Source: Hydrotalea sp.
GTDB taxonomy: Bacteria > Bacteroidota > Bacteroidia > Chitinophagales > Chitinophagaceae
Assembly: GCA_022402565.1 (NCBI GenBank)
Contig: JAKRSC010000008.1
Location: 202,882 to 266,881, forward strand
DNA: 64,000 nt
Direction of reading: 5' to 3'
Shown here in pieces: positions 9,201 through 16,235 of this stretch. The notes beneath the pieces are model-generated. The model saw nothing but the letters and a program-made list of their open reading frames with translations. It made no database searches and was not told where the DNA came from. The position numbers and the translations under genes were made by a program. Position 1 is the first letter of the stretch; every line of letters begins with the position of its first letter.

Positions 9201-9230
9201 CAAATATAAGGTTGTTTTATTTTCAGCCAA
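9201..9230 (-). promoter_or_regulatory. etfB-etfA promoter (TTG, 19-base spacer, TATATTTG)
   Basis: On the minus strand the -33 TTG (9228-9230) is separated by exactly 19 bases from the -7 box TATATTTG (9201-9208). This is the textbook Bacteroidota sigma-ABfr arrangement and one of the two best promoters in the window. Confidence 0.75.
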
Positions 9231-9309
9231 GATTATGTAAAAAAATTAGCAGTTTTTTTAGCTTCTTGATGTACGCAATAAATGTAGTTTTTCTTTAGTT
9301 TTAAGAAAT

Positions 9310-10203
9310 ATGGTTTTTCTCACGGATTTGCATCAACAGTTTTTAAGGTTTGTACAGCTAGAAAAGCGGTACTCACACAACACGGTTGAATCTTACAGAA
9401 ATGATTTAGATCAATGGGAGAGTTATCTTCAAACAACTTATCAGATCAATCAAATAGGAGGTATTCAAAGCTTCATGGTAAGAAGTTGGTTTGCTGCCAT
9501 GAGGGGAGAAGGGGTAAGCGCGAGATCTATACATAGAAAAAGATCAGCATTACAAGGTTCTGTGAAGTTTGCAATGCAACAGGGGTGGCTTAAGAAGAGT
9601 TACCTTGAGGGAGTTGTGCTTCCTAAAGTTGAAAAGCGGTTGCCTAGTTATGTAGAGAAAGAGCCTTTAGAATTTTTAATAAAAAAAGCAGAGTTTGAAG
9701 AGGGCTGGAATGGCATTAGCAAAAGACTGTTTATTTACATGCTCTATGCTACGGGAATGCGTGTGAGTGAATTGGTTCTATTGAAATTACAAAACGTAGA
9801 TCTTCATTACTGCTTAATTAGGGTGCTTGGTAAAGGAAACAAAGAAAGGATGATTCCTCTTGCTAGTGAGTTAATGAAAGAGGTAAAAGATTTCCTAGAA
9901 AGTAGAGAGCAGATAAATAGTAGCAATGAATTTTTCTTTGTTAAAGAAAGTGGGGAGCCCTTTACAAGACAATATGCTTATTCATTTGTAAAGCATTATC
10001 TCACATTTGTTACAACTGTAAAAAAGAAGAGTCCACATGTGTTACGACACAGTTTTGCTACTCATATGTTAAACAATGGGGCAGAATTAAATGCAGTTAA
10101 AGAACTACTTGGGCATAGCAGTTTAGCAGCAACTCAGGTTTATACACACAACAGTATAGAGCAGCTCAAAAAGGTTTTTCAGCAGGCACATCCAAAGGCT
10201 TGA
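9310..10203 (+). CDS. Xer-type tyrosine recombinase (XerC/XerD family)
   Basis: Site-specific recombinase of the size and architecture (297 residues) of the chromosome-dimer-resolving Xer proteins. An N-terminal SAM-like core-binding domain (about 5-90) precedes the catalytic domain with the complete active site: R151 (ATGMRVSE), K175, H243 and R246 (HVLRHSF), H269 (LLGHSS) and nucleophile Y278. No phage or integron features surround it and it sits next to hpf, which favours a housekeeping Xer over an element-borne integrase. XerC versus XerD cannot be settled from one sequence. Confidence 0.92.
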   Translation: MVFLTDLHQQFLRFVQLEKRYSHNTVESYRNDLDQWESYLQTTYQINQIGGIQSFMVRSWFAAMRGEGVSARSIHRKRSALQGSVKFAMQQGWLKKSYLEGVVLPKVEKRLPSYVEKEPLEFLIKKAEFEEGWNGISKRLFIYMLYATGMRVSELVLLKLQNVDLHYCLIRVLGKGNKERMIPLASELMKEVKDFLESREQINSSNEFFFVKESGEPFTRQYAYSFVKHYLTFVTTVKKKSPHVLRHSFATHMLNNGAELNAVKELLGHSSLAATQVYTHNSIEQLKKVFQQAHPKA

Positions 10204-10317
10204 AAAAAAACTTTGAATCTCTTGTTTGCGTTTCAAAAAAATCTTATCTTGTACGTCCGATACAATCGGGAAGATCTTTAAAACAATGTATTTTCTCACC
10301 TCAAAACGTGTGTAGAT

Positions 10318-10617
10318 ATGAATGTCAACATTCAAACGGTTCACTTTGATGCCGATGGTAAATTGCTGGATTATGTCAACCGTAAAATTCAAAAAATCGG
10401 AACATTTCATGACCGAATTTTGAAAGTAGATGTGTTTTTGAAATTGGATAATGTGGTCCATAACATCAAAGACAAGGTTGCTGAAATTAGAGTACAAGTG
10501 CCTCGACAACAGTTTTTTGTAAAAGCCACATCCAAGTCTTTCGAAGAATCTTTTGATAATGCGCTTGATTCACTTTCGAATCAGATAAAACGAAAAAAAG
10601 AAAAAATGGCCGCTTAA
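10318..10617 (+). CDS. hpf: Ribosome hibernation promoting factor (short HPF/RaiA family)
   Basis: A 99-residue protein with the beta-alpha-beta-beta-beta-alpha HPF fold, starting MNVNIQTVHFDADGKLLDYV and containing FHDRILKVDVFLKLD. It lacks the C-terminal dimerisation domain of long HPF, so it is a short-form factor that inactivates ribosomes in stationary phase or under starvation. The 114-base gap after the recombinase holds a loose promoter (TTG 10222-10224, 20-base spacer, TATCTTGT), so it may be transcribed alone. A strong terminator follows and separates it from the tRNA cluster. Confidence 0.92.
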   Translation: MNVNIQTVHFDADGKLLDYVNRKIQKIGTFHDRILKVDVFLKLDNVVHNIKDKVAEIRVQVPRQQFFVKATSKSFEESFDNALDSLSNQIKRKKEKMAA

Positions 10618-10623
10618 TGGCAA

Positions 10624-10647
10624 AACCTCCTTCGGGAGGTTTTTTTT
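10624..10647 (+). terminator. Rho-independent terminator of hpf
   Basis: AACCTCC stem, stable TTCG tetraloop, GGAGGTT, then a run of T (eight from 10640). No mismatches. Confidence 0.92.
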
Positions 10648-10721
10648 GCTCTACAAATGTTGATAAACTACATGCCAATTCACATTTTTACAACATGAAT
10701 AAATTTTTCTTTCATGAAATT

Positions 10722-10750
10722 TTGTTGAAATAAGTTTTCCATTACCTTTG
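10722..10750 (+). promoter_or_regulatory. Promoter of the tRNA-Thr/Tyr cluster
   Basis: -33 TTG (10722-10724), 18-base spacer and perfect -7 box TACCTTTG (10743-10750), followed by the C-rich discriminator CCATCC. The 15-mer TTACCTTTGCCATCC recurs exactly before rpoB. The transcript would start about 70 bases before the first tRNA. Confidence 0.7.
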
Positions 10751-10826
10751 CCATCCCAAAAAACGGGGTAGTTCTTTGTGCGCAGGCATTATCAAGTTGC
10801 ACTTGCTTCTCCTGCAAAATTAACAA

Positions 10827-10899
10827 GCCACTTTAGCTCAGCTGGTAGAGCAGCTGATTTGTAATCAGCAGGTCGTTGGTTCGAGTCCGACAAGTGGCT
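10827..10899 (+). tRNA. tRNA-Thr (TGT)
   Basis: Cloverleaf with acceptor GCCACTT/AAGTGGC, anticodon stem GCTGA/TCAGC, loop TTTGTAA and anticodon TGT at 10860-10862; the T-loop GTTCGAGTC is present. The 3' CCA is not encoded. Confidence 0.95.
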
Positions 10900-10911
10900 C
10901 CTCTTTTTGGA

Positions 10912-10994
10912 GGGCAGGTTCCAGAGCGGCCAAATGGGGCGGACTGTAAATCCGCTGTCTTTCGACTTCAGTGGTTCGAATCCACTCCTGCCCA
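10912..10994 (+). tRNA. tRNA-Tyr (GTA)
   Basis: Acceptor GGGCAGG/CCTGCCC with discriminator A, anticodon stem GCGGA/TCCGC, anticodon GTA at 10946-10948, and the long variable arm expected for bacterial tRNA-Tyr. CCA is not encoded. It starts 12 bases after tRNA-Thr and is surely co-transcribed. Confidence 0.95.
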
Positions 10995-11040
10995 CAACAA
11001 CCTAGTTTAAGGTTGTTACAAGTGTGTTCTTTGTTTTTCG

Positions 11041-11048
11041 TAATTTTG
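11041..11048 (+). promoter_or_regulatory. Candidate internal promoter before tRNA-Gly
   Basis: TAATTTTG followed by GCCCCCC has the same box-plus-C-rich-discriminator layout as the other translation promoters here. It lies 22 bases before tRNA-Gly. No -33 TTG at proper spacing, so it may be weak. Confidence 0.4.
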
Positions 11049-11070
11049 CCCCCCGAAAGGCGGACAATAA

Positions 11071-11143
11071 GCGGGAGTAGCTCATTTGGTAGAGCGATAG
11101 CCTTCCAAGCTATAGGTGGCCGGTTCGAGCCCGGTCTCCCGCT
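11071..11143 (+). tRNA. tRNA-Gly (TCC)
   Basis: Acceptor GCGGGAG/CTCCCGC, anticodon stem ATAGC/GCTAT, loop CTTCCAA with anticodon TCC at 11104-11106, T-loop GTTCGAGCC. CCA is not encoded. Confidence 0.95.
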
Positions 11144-11195
11144 CAAATAAGTTCTTTTTTTGCTTTGGTGAGATTGATTCCCAATGCTGTTACAA

Positions 11196-11267
<72 letters not shown>

Positions 11268-11297
11268 CAAAAGTGGCCCTTTGATGAAGTAAGTGAA

Positions 11298-11305
11298 TAG
11301 ATTTG
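11298..11305 (+). promoter_or_regulatory. Candidate -7 box TAGATTTG upstream of tuf
   Basis: Exact TAnnTTTG match between tRNA-Thr (GGT) and tuf, without a convincing -33 TTG. tuf may instead be read through from the tRNA promoter. A 6-bp hairpin (TGTGGT 11366-11371 with ACCACA 11391-11396) lies in the leader before the ATG. Confidence 0.3.
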
Positions 11306-11411
11306 GGGACAAGAATTGCATATCAAGGAGCTACAAAAAAATAGGAAACCGATGGTCTATGGCGCTGTGGTCATGGACTGGTCATTATAAACCACAACAA
11401 AAACAGATAAA

Positions 11412-12599
11412 ATGTCTAAAGAGACCTTTAAGAGGGAGAAACCTCACGTAAACGTTGGTACCATTGGTCACGTAGACCACGGTAAAACCACCTTGACTGC
11501 AGCCATCACAACTATCTTATCATCAAGAGGTTTGGCTCAGGCGAAGAAGTATGATGAAATTGATGGTGCTCCAGAAGAAAAAGAGCGCGGTATCACTATT
11601 AACACTGCTCACGTAGAGTATCAAACAGCTAACCGTCACTATGCGCACGTAGACTGTCCAGGTCACGCTGACTATGTTAAGAACATGATTACTGGTGCTG
11701 CTCAGATGGACGGAGCTATCCTTGTAGTTGCTGCTACAGATGGTCCTATGCCTCAAACTAAAGAGCACATCCTTCTTGCTCGTCAGGTAGGTGTACCTCG
11801 TATCGTAGTTTTCATGAACAAGGTTGACTTAGTAGACGATCCAGAATTGTTAGAATTAGTTGAAATGGAAATTCGTGAGTTATTAAGCTCTTATGGATTT
11901 GATGGCGATAATACTCCAATCATCAAGGGATCTGCAACTGGTGCATTAGCTGGTGACAGTCAATGGTTAAGTGCAATTGATGAGTTGATGGAAGCAGTTG
12001 ATACTTATATTCCTCTACCTCCACGTCCAATTGATCTTCCTTTCTTGATGTCAGTTGAAGACGTATTCTCTATCACTGGTCGTGGTACAGTTGCTACTGG
12101 TCGTATCGAGCGTGGTAAGATTAAAGTAGGTGAGGGAGTTGAAATTGTAGGTTTAATCGAAGCTCCTTTGACTTCAACTGTAACTGGTGTGGAAATGTTC
12201 CGCAAGTTATTGGATGAAGGTGAAGCTGGTGATAACGCAGGTTTACTACTTCGTGGTATTGAAAAAACTCAAATTCGTCGTGGTATGGTAATCTGTAAGC
12301 CAGGTTCTATCACTCCACACACTGAGTTCAAAGGTGAAGTATACGTATTGAGCAAAGAAGAAGGTGGTCGTCACACTCCATTCTTCAACAAATACCGTCC
12401 TCAATTCTATTTCAGAACTACAGACGTAACTGGTGAAGTAACTTTACCAGAAGGTACTGAAATGGTTATGCCTGGTGATAACATCAACTTAAGCGTTAAG
12501 TTGATTGCTCCTATCGCTATGGAAAAAGGATTAAAGTTCGCTATCCGTGAAGGTGGTAGAACAGTAGGTGCTGGTCAGGTTACTGAAATCCTTAAGTAA
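11412..12599 (+). CDS. tuf: Elongation factor Tu
   Basis: Translational GTPase that delivers aminoacyl-tRNA to the ribosome. The 395 residues hold the G1 loop GHVDHGKT (19-26), the switch I RGITIN, G3 DCPGH, G4 NKVD and G5 GSA, then the two beta-barrel domains, ending VTEILK. Coding sequence uses strongly biased codons (many GGT, CGT, GTA) compared with neighbouring genes, as expected for a highly expressed gene. Set between tRNA genes in the classical tRNA-tuf-tRNA-Trp-secE-nusG order. Confidence 0.99.
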   Translation: MSKETFKREKPHVNVGTIGHVDHGKTTLTAAITTILSSRGLAQAKKYDEIDGAPEEKERGITINTAHVEYQTANRHYAHVDCPGHADYVKNMITGAAQMDGAILVVAATDGPMPQTKEHILLARQVGVPRIVVFMNKVDLVDDPELLELVEMEIRELLSSYGFDGDNTPIIKGSATGALAGDSQWLSAIDELMEAVDTYIPLPPRPIDLPFLMSVEDVFSITGRGTVATGRIERGKIKVGEGVEIVGLIEAPLTSTVTGVEMFRKLLDEGEAGDNAGLLLRGIEKTQIRRGMVICKPGSITPHTEFKGEVYVLSKEEGGRHTPFFNKYRPQFYFRTTDVTGEVTLPEGTEMVMPGDNINLSVKLIAPIAMEKGLKFAIREGGRTVGAGQVTEILK

Positions 12600-12637
12600 T
12601 CAGGTAGGGCGTGCATAATACGCCACCCTCCATATAT

Positions 12638-12673
12638 AACAAAGTACCTTGGTATAAACCTAGGTACTTTGTT
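12638..12673 (+). terminator. Long hairpin after tuf (possible terminator or processing signal)
   Basis: A 12-bp perfect outer stem (AACAAAGTACCT with AGGTACTTTGTT), one mismatch and three inner pairs. No T-run directly follows; the nearest is about 18 bases later. It could terminate weakly, stabilise the tuf mRNA 3' end or mark cleavage before tRNA-Trp. Confidence 0.5.
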
Positions 12674-12727
12674 CTTAAATGAAAAGTTCTTTTTTTTGTT
12701 CTTGTTTCTTAGAGGCAAGAACAATAC

Positions 12728-12798
12728 ACGGGCATGGTGCAACGGTAGCATACGGGTCTCCAAAACCTTTGATCTGGGTTCGAATCCTAGTGCCCGTG
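12728..12798 (+). tRNA. tRNA-Trp (CCA)
   Basis: Acceptor ACGGGCA/TGCCCGT with discriminator G, D-arm GTGC/GCAT, anticodon CCA at 12760-12762 in loop CTCCAAA, T-arm CTGGG/CCTAG. The anticodon stem CGGGT/ACCTT has a C-T mismatch at its base and a G-T pair next to it, so it is weaker than usual. Position between tuf and secE is conserved in many bacteria. Confidence 0.93.
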
Positions 12799-12850
12799 CA
12801 ATTTAAACTTTGAAATTGCCTTTGCGTGTCAAAGGCTATCCAACTAACAA

Positions 12851-13045
12851 ATGAATAAGATTACAACCTATTTTAAAGAAAGCTACCAGGAATTGCTGGA
12901 AAAAGTTACTTGGCCTACATGGTCTCAACTTCAGCAAAGCACTGTTATTGTTTTGGTTGCAACTGTAATCATTACTGCAATGGTTTGGATAATGGACCTT
13001 GGCAGCAACCAATTATTGAAACTCATTTATTCATTGTTTAAGTAA
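12851..13045 (+). CDS. secE: Preprotein translocase subunit SecE
   Basis: The minimal single-span form of SecE (64 residues) that clamps SecY in the SecYEG channel. An amphipathic N-terminal helix with the conserved ELLEKVTWPTWSQL motif (about 14-27) precedes one membrane span (about 31-52). Typical for non-enterobacterial SecE. It starts 52 bases after tRNA-Trp and ends 6 bases before nusG. Confidence 0.96.
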   Translation: MNKITTYFKESYQELLEKVTWPTWSQLQQSTVIVLVATVIITAMVWIMDLGSNQLLKLIYSLFK

Positions 13046-13051
13046 GCGTTC

Positions 13052-13654
13052 ATGGAAGAAGCATTGGTACCTGCAATGGAAACTACACCGCCAGCCGATA
13101 ATACCAAATGGTATGTATTGCGCGTTGTAAGTGGAAAGGAACGCAAGGTTAAAGAGCATTTAGATAAGGAAATTTCCAGAATGGGATGGTTGCCTGTTAT
13201 TAAGCAGGTATTCTTGCCTATGGAAAAGGTTTATAAAGTGCAGAATGGTAAAAAAGTGATGCGCGAAAAGAACTATTTCCCTGGGTATGTTATGATGGAA
13301 GTGTTAGATGGTAAGTTGAATGATGATATGGTTCAATATATCAGTAATATTAGCAATGTCATGCATTTTCTTACAGATGGAAAAGGTAGTAAGGGAAATA
13401 TCATTAGCTTACGCAAAGCGGAAGTCAATAAAATGTTGGGTAGGGTAGATGAGATGAACGATATGGGTGTAAGTTTGAGTGAGCCTTTCATAATTGGTGA
13501 AACTATCAAAATTATTGAAGGACCATTTAATGACTTCAATGGCGTTATTGAAGAGATTTATGACGATAAAAAGAAATTGAAGGTTACTGTTAAAATATTT
13601 GGAAGAGCCACACCTGTTGAGCTCAACTACATGCAAGTTGAAAAGCTTAATTAA
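13052..13654 (+). CDS. nusG: Transcription termination/antitermination factor NusG
   Basis: NusG binds the RNA polymerase clamp and links it to Rho or the ribosome. The 200 residues have a short acidic N-terminal extension, the NGN domain beginning KWYVLRVVSGKERKV (19-33), with FPGYVMMEV in the middle, and a C-terminal KOW domain starting around GETIKIIEGPFNDFNG. Spaced 6 bases from secE and followed by its own terminator, which separates it from rplK. Confidence 0.96.
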   Translation: MEEALVPAMETTPPADNTKWYVLRVVSGKERKVKEHLDKEISRMGWLPVIKQVFLPMEKVYKVQNGKKVMREKNYFPGYVMMEVLDGKLNDDMVQYISNISNVMHFLTDGKGSKGNIISLRKAEVNKMLGRVDEMNDMGVSLSEPFIIGETIKIIEGPFNDFNGVIEEIYDDKKKLKVTVKIFGRATPVELNYMQVEKLN

Positions 13655-13677
13655 AACCCTCTAAGAGGGTTTTTTTA
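13654..13677 (+). terminator. Rho-independent terminator of secE-nusG
   Basis: AAACCCTC/GAGGGTTT stem with a 3-base loop and a run of T. It begins at the last base of nusG and ends the tuf-secE-nusG unit. Confidence 0.9.
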
Positions 13678-13685
13678 TTAAATGC

Positions 13686-13715
13686 TTGTTCGTTTTATGG
13701 ATTTTCTTACCTTTG
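13686..13715 (+). promoter_or_regulatory. rplK operon promoter (TTG, 19-base spacer, TACCTTTG)
   Basis: -33 TTG at 13686-13688, exactly 19 bases, then -7 box TACCTTTG at 13708-13715 and a C-rich discriminator (CACCCC). The transcript has a leader of about 80 bases with two hairpins. Confidence 0.78.
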
Positions 13716-13737
13716 CACCCCAAAAAGTTCTTTAACA

Positions 13738-13778
13738 GACCTTAGGGTCACAAATGGGAGTTCCGCCCAAAACGGAAC
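13738..13778 (+). promoter_or_regulatory. rplK leader hairpins (candidate L1 operator)
   Basis: Two perfect stem-loops in the mRNA leader: GACC-TTAG-GGTC (13738-13749) and GTTCCG-CCCAAAA-CGGAAC (13760-13778). In many bacteria L1 represses the L11-L1 mRNA by binding a 23S-like structure in this leader; that these hairpins do so here is inference. Confidence 0.4.
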
Positions 13779-13800
13779 GCTAACACCAAAATAATTTTAT

Positions 13801-14247
13801 ATGGCAAAAGAAATCTCCGGCTATGTGAAGCTGCAGGTTAAAGGCGGTCAAGCCAACCCTGCGCCTCCAGTAGGCCCTGCACTCGGTTCTAAGGGTGTAA
13901 ACATTATGGAGTTCTGCAAGCAATTCAATGCTCGTACGCAGGACAAAATGGGTAAGGTAGTACCTGTTCTCATTACAGTTTATTCAGACAAGTCTTTTGA
14001 CTTTGTTATTAAAACAGCTCCTGCTGCAATTCAGTTAATGGAAGCAGCTAAGATCCAAAAAGGTTCTAAGGAAAGTAATCGCGACAAAGTTGGTAAAGTA
14101 ACTTGGGCTCAAGTAGAAGAAATTGCAAAGGATAAAATGCCTGATTTAAACTGTTTCACCGTTGAAAGCGCAATGAAAATGGTAGCTGGTACTGCACGCA
14201 GTATTGGTTTAACTGTTGAGGGTAAAGCGCCTTGGGAAAATAATTAA
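13801..14247 (+). CDS. rplK: 50S ribosomal protein L11
   Basis: L11 forms the GTPase-associated stalk base with 23S rRNA and is needed for RelA activation. The 148 residues contain the N-terminal [20 protein letters not shown] motif and the C-terminal rRNA-binding domain with [15 protein letters not shown]. Normal length for Bacteroidota. First gene of rplK-rplA-rplJ-rplL; rplA follows after 25 bases. Confidence 0.98.
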   Translation: MAKEISGYVKLQVKGGQANPAPPVGPALGSKGVNIMEFCKQFNARTQDKMGKVVPVLITVYSDKSFDFVIKTAPAAIQLMEAAKIQKGSKESNRDKVGKVTWAQVEEIAKDKMPDLNCFTVESAMKMVAGTARSIGLTVEGKAPWENN

Positions 14248-14272
14248 TCATTCACCTTAAAATTTCAATAAC

Positions 14273-14965
14273 ATGTCTTTGACAAAAAGAAGAAAAATTG
14301 CTGAAGCTAAGGTGGATAAGAATAAGTTCTATTCCCTAAAAGACGCTTCTACACTAGTAAAAGAAATTAACTGTACTAGTTTCGATAGTTCTGTTGATTT
14401 GCACATTCGTTTGGGAGTAGACCCAAAGAAAGCAGATCAGCAAGTAAGAGGTACTGTAAGCCTTCCACACGGTACAGGTAAAACAAAAAGAGTGTTGGTA
14501 CTTTGTACTCCTGATAAAGAAGCACAGGCTAAAGAAGCTGGTGCTGACTTCGTTGGATTGGATGAGTTCATCACTAAAATTGAAAGTGGCTGGGTAGATG
14601 TTGACGTAATTGTTGCAACTCCTGCAGTGATGCCTAAAATTGGTAAGTTAGGTAAGGTATTAGGACCTAGAAACTTAATGCCAAACCCTAAAACTGGTAC
14701 TGTAACTAATGATGTAGCAGCTGCTGTAACAGAGGTGAAGGGCGGTAAAATTGCCTTTAAGGTTGACAAAGCGGGTATCGTTCACGCTTCAATTGGTCGC
14801 GTTTCTTTTGATGCGCAGAAGATTGCTGAAAATAGTGCTGAGCTAATCAATGCTATTATCAAGTTGAAGCCTTCTGCTGCAAAAGGTACCTATCTCAAAG
14901 CTGTGAGCATGGCTAGCACCATGAGTCCAGGTATTGCTGTAGATACCAAATCATTATTAAACTAA
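14273..14965 (+). CDS. rplA: 50S ribosomal protein L1
   Basis: L1 forms the mobile stalk at the E-site and is the likely autogenous repressor of rplK-rplA. The 230 residues carry the conserved central segment with [20 protein letters not shown] and [10 protein letters not shown], and the RNA-binding [18 protein letters not shown] region. Length is standard. 49 bases separate it from rplJ. Confidence 0.98.
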   Translation: MSLTKRRKIAEAKVDKNKFYSLKDASTLVKEINCTSFDSSVDLHIRLGVDPKKADQQVRGTVSLPHGTGKTKRVLVLCTPDKEAQAKEAGADFVGLDEFITKIESGWVDVDVIVATPAVMPKIGKLGKVLGPRNLMPNPKTGTVTNDVAAAVTEVKGGKIAFKVDKAGIVHASIGRVSFDAQKIAENSAELINAIIKLKPSAAKGTYLKAVSMASTMSPGIAVDTKSLLN

Positions 14966-15014
14966 TCCCTGCGATCCAATTTTGGAGATGACCCGGGTTT
15001 TAAAAAAGTAAGAA

Positions 15015-15530
15015 ATGACCAAAGCACAAAAAAATGAAGTGATTGAACTACTCAAGGAGAAGTTCTCACAATACAATAACTTCTACGTAACAGATACTGA
15101 ATCTCTTACTGTAGCACAAATTGGTAAACTTCGTAGCGCTTGTTTCAATAAGCAAGTAGAAATGAAGGTTGCTAAGAACACCTTAATTCGCAAAGCATTA
15201 GAGCAATTAGATAGCGAAAAATATGCGGGCATGTACGATAGCTTGCATAATGTTACAGCTCTTATGTTCAGCGAAAATCCAAAAGAACCTGCATTAATTA
15301 TTAGCTCTTTCCGTAAAGAAGCTAACAATGAAAAACCATTGTTAAAAGCTGCTTTCATTAACGGTGATATTTATGCTGGTAATGATCAGTTGGTTGCTCT
15401 CACTAAGATCAAGACTAAGAATGAATTGATTGGTGAAGTAATTGGATTGTTGCAATCTCCTGCTAAGCGTGTATTGGCTGCTTTATTGCACCACCATGAG
15501 AAGCAAACTGAAGGTGCAGCTGCTGAATAA
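15015..15530 (+). CDS. rplJ: 50S ribosomal protein L10
   Basis: L10 (171 residues) anchors the L7/L12 dimers to the L11-binding region of 23S rRNA. The N-terminal RNA-binding domain has VTDTESLTVAQIGKLRSAC and VAKNTLIRKAL; the C-terminal helix (about 140-165) is the L7/L12-binding platform. Follows rplA and precedes rplL by 98 bases, longer than other gaps in the operon and containing a terminator-like hairpin. Confidence 0.97.
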   Translation: MTKAQKNEVIELLKEKFSQYNNFYVTDTESLTVAQIGKLRSACFNKQVEMKVAKNTLIRKALEQLDSEKYAGMYDSLHNVTALMFSENPKEPALIISSFRKEANNEKPLLKAAFINGDIYAGNDQLVALTKIKTKNELIGEVIGLLQSPAKRVLAALLHHHEKQTEGAAAE

Positions 15531-15545
15531 TTTGTAAATAACCAA

Positions 15546-15576
15546 TGCCTCTGAGGTAAAATGAGGCACATTTTTT
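15546..15576 (+). terminator. Terminator-like hairpin between rplJ and rplL (candidate attenuator)
   Basis: TGCCTC and GAGGCA pair around an 11-base loop, followed after two bases by TTTTTT. An alternative pairing (CCTC-T-GAGG) within the same segment would disrupt it. A further weak pairing (CCGCC 15583-15587 with GGCGG 15608-15612) lies closer to rplL. Confidence 0.45.
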
Positions 15577-15628
15577 AACCTTCCGCCGGAGTAAATCATA
15601 CAATGAAGGCGGTTTAAAAGTAAAAACT

Positions 15629-16003
15629 ATGGCAGATATTAAAGCTTTGGCCGAAACACTAGTTGGCCTAACTGTAAAAGAAGTACAAGAATTAGCTGAT
15701 GTATTGAAAGCTGATTACGGAATTGAACCAGCTGCTGCAGCAGTAGTAGTAGCATCTGGCGACGGCGGTGGCGCTGCTGCTGCTGAAGAAAAGACTGCTT
15801 TTGATGTAATCCTCGTTAACGGTGGTGCATCTAAGTTAAACGTAGTTAAAATTGTGAAGGAATTAACTGGTTTAGGTCTTAAGGAAGCTAAAGACTTAGT
15901 TGATGGTGCACCTAAAGCTGTAAAAGAAGGCGTTTCTAAGGCTGAAGCAGACGATTTAGCTGCTAAGTTGAAAGAAGCTGGTGCTGAAGTTGAGATTAAG
16001 TAA
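15629..16003 (+). CDS. rplL: 50S ribosomal protein L7/L12
   Basis: Multi-copy stalk protein that recruits translation factors. The 124 residues show the N-terminal dimerisation domain (about 1-35), an Ala/Gly-rich flexible hinge (about 37-55) and the C-terminal factor-binding domain with [20 protein letters not shown]. Acidic and Ala-rich as expected. Closed by a strong terminator before rpoB. Confidence 0.98.
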   Translation: MADIKALAETLVGLTVKEVQELADVLKADYGIEPAAAAVVVASGDGGGAAAAEEKTAFDVILVNGGASKLNVVKIVKELTGLGLKEAKDLVDGAPKAVKEGVSKAEADDLAAKLKEAGAEVEIK

Positions 16004-16022
16004 TCCTTCTTATTTTATTATG

Positions 16023-16053
16023 ATCTCCGCCCATTGTGGCGGAGATTTTTTTT
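16023..16053 (+). terminator. Rho-independent terminator between rplL and rpoB
   Basis: 9-bp perfect stem ATCTCCGCC/GGCGGAGAT with a 6-base loop and a run of eight T. It should uncouple rpoB from the ribosomal protein genes, with or without partial readthrough. Confidence 0.9.
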
Positions 16054-16089
16054 GCTGAAAATTGATTTTTCGGGTTCGCCTACATTTGT

Positions 16090-16097
16090 TACCTTTG
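16090..16097 (+). promoter_or_regulatory. rpoB promoter -7 box TACCTTTG
   Basis: Perfect -7 box after the rplL terminator, inside the 15-mer TTACCTTTGCCATCC (16089-16103) that is identical to the tRNA cluster promoter. No TTG at the -33 position. Predicted leader about 130 bases. Confidence 0.65.
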
Positions 16098-16175
16098 CCA
16101 TCCTTAAAATTGGGCTAGTTCGTACCGGCAAAAGGGGAAAATGGCCATTTATTCCCTAATTGCCTGATAATGAGG

Positions 16176-16197
16176 GTAAAAAGCGGCGGCTTTTTAC
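16176..16197 (+). promoter_or_regulatory. Perfect hairpin in the rpoB leader
   Basis: 9-bp perfect stem GTAAAAAGC/GCTTTTTAC closed by a GGCG loop, 39 bases before the rpoB ATG. It is not followed by a T-run, so it is not an ordinary terminator. Upstream, AATGGCCATT is a second self-complementary element. Confidence 0.4.
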
Positions 16198-16235
16198 TTA
16201 TAATGATCGCAAAAAAAACCGGTTTACAACATACT

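Noticed and set aside
10123..10509. 128-residue minus-strand frame across the recombinase end and hpf
   Set aside because: It is antisense to two well-supported genes and has no promoter, start context or recognisable domain.
10792..11146. Antisense frames over the tRNA cluster encoding GRSGFEPLKSKDSG-like peptides
   Set aside because: They are the reverse strands of tRNA-Thr, tRNA-Tyr and tRNA-Gly; such frames are classic false genes.
11366..11396. Hairpin TGTGGT/ACCACA in the tuf leader as a riboswitch or operator
   Set aside because: Six pairs only and an AT-rich, repeated TGGTC context; too weak to call without comparative data.
16170..16235. Upstream in-frame extension of rpoB (22 residues)
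   Set aside because: It reads through a perfect leader hairpin, and homologues begin near the RISFGK segment.
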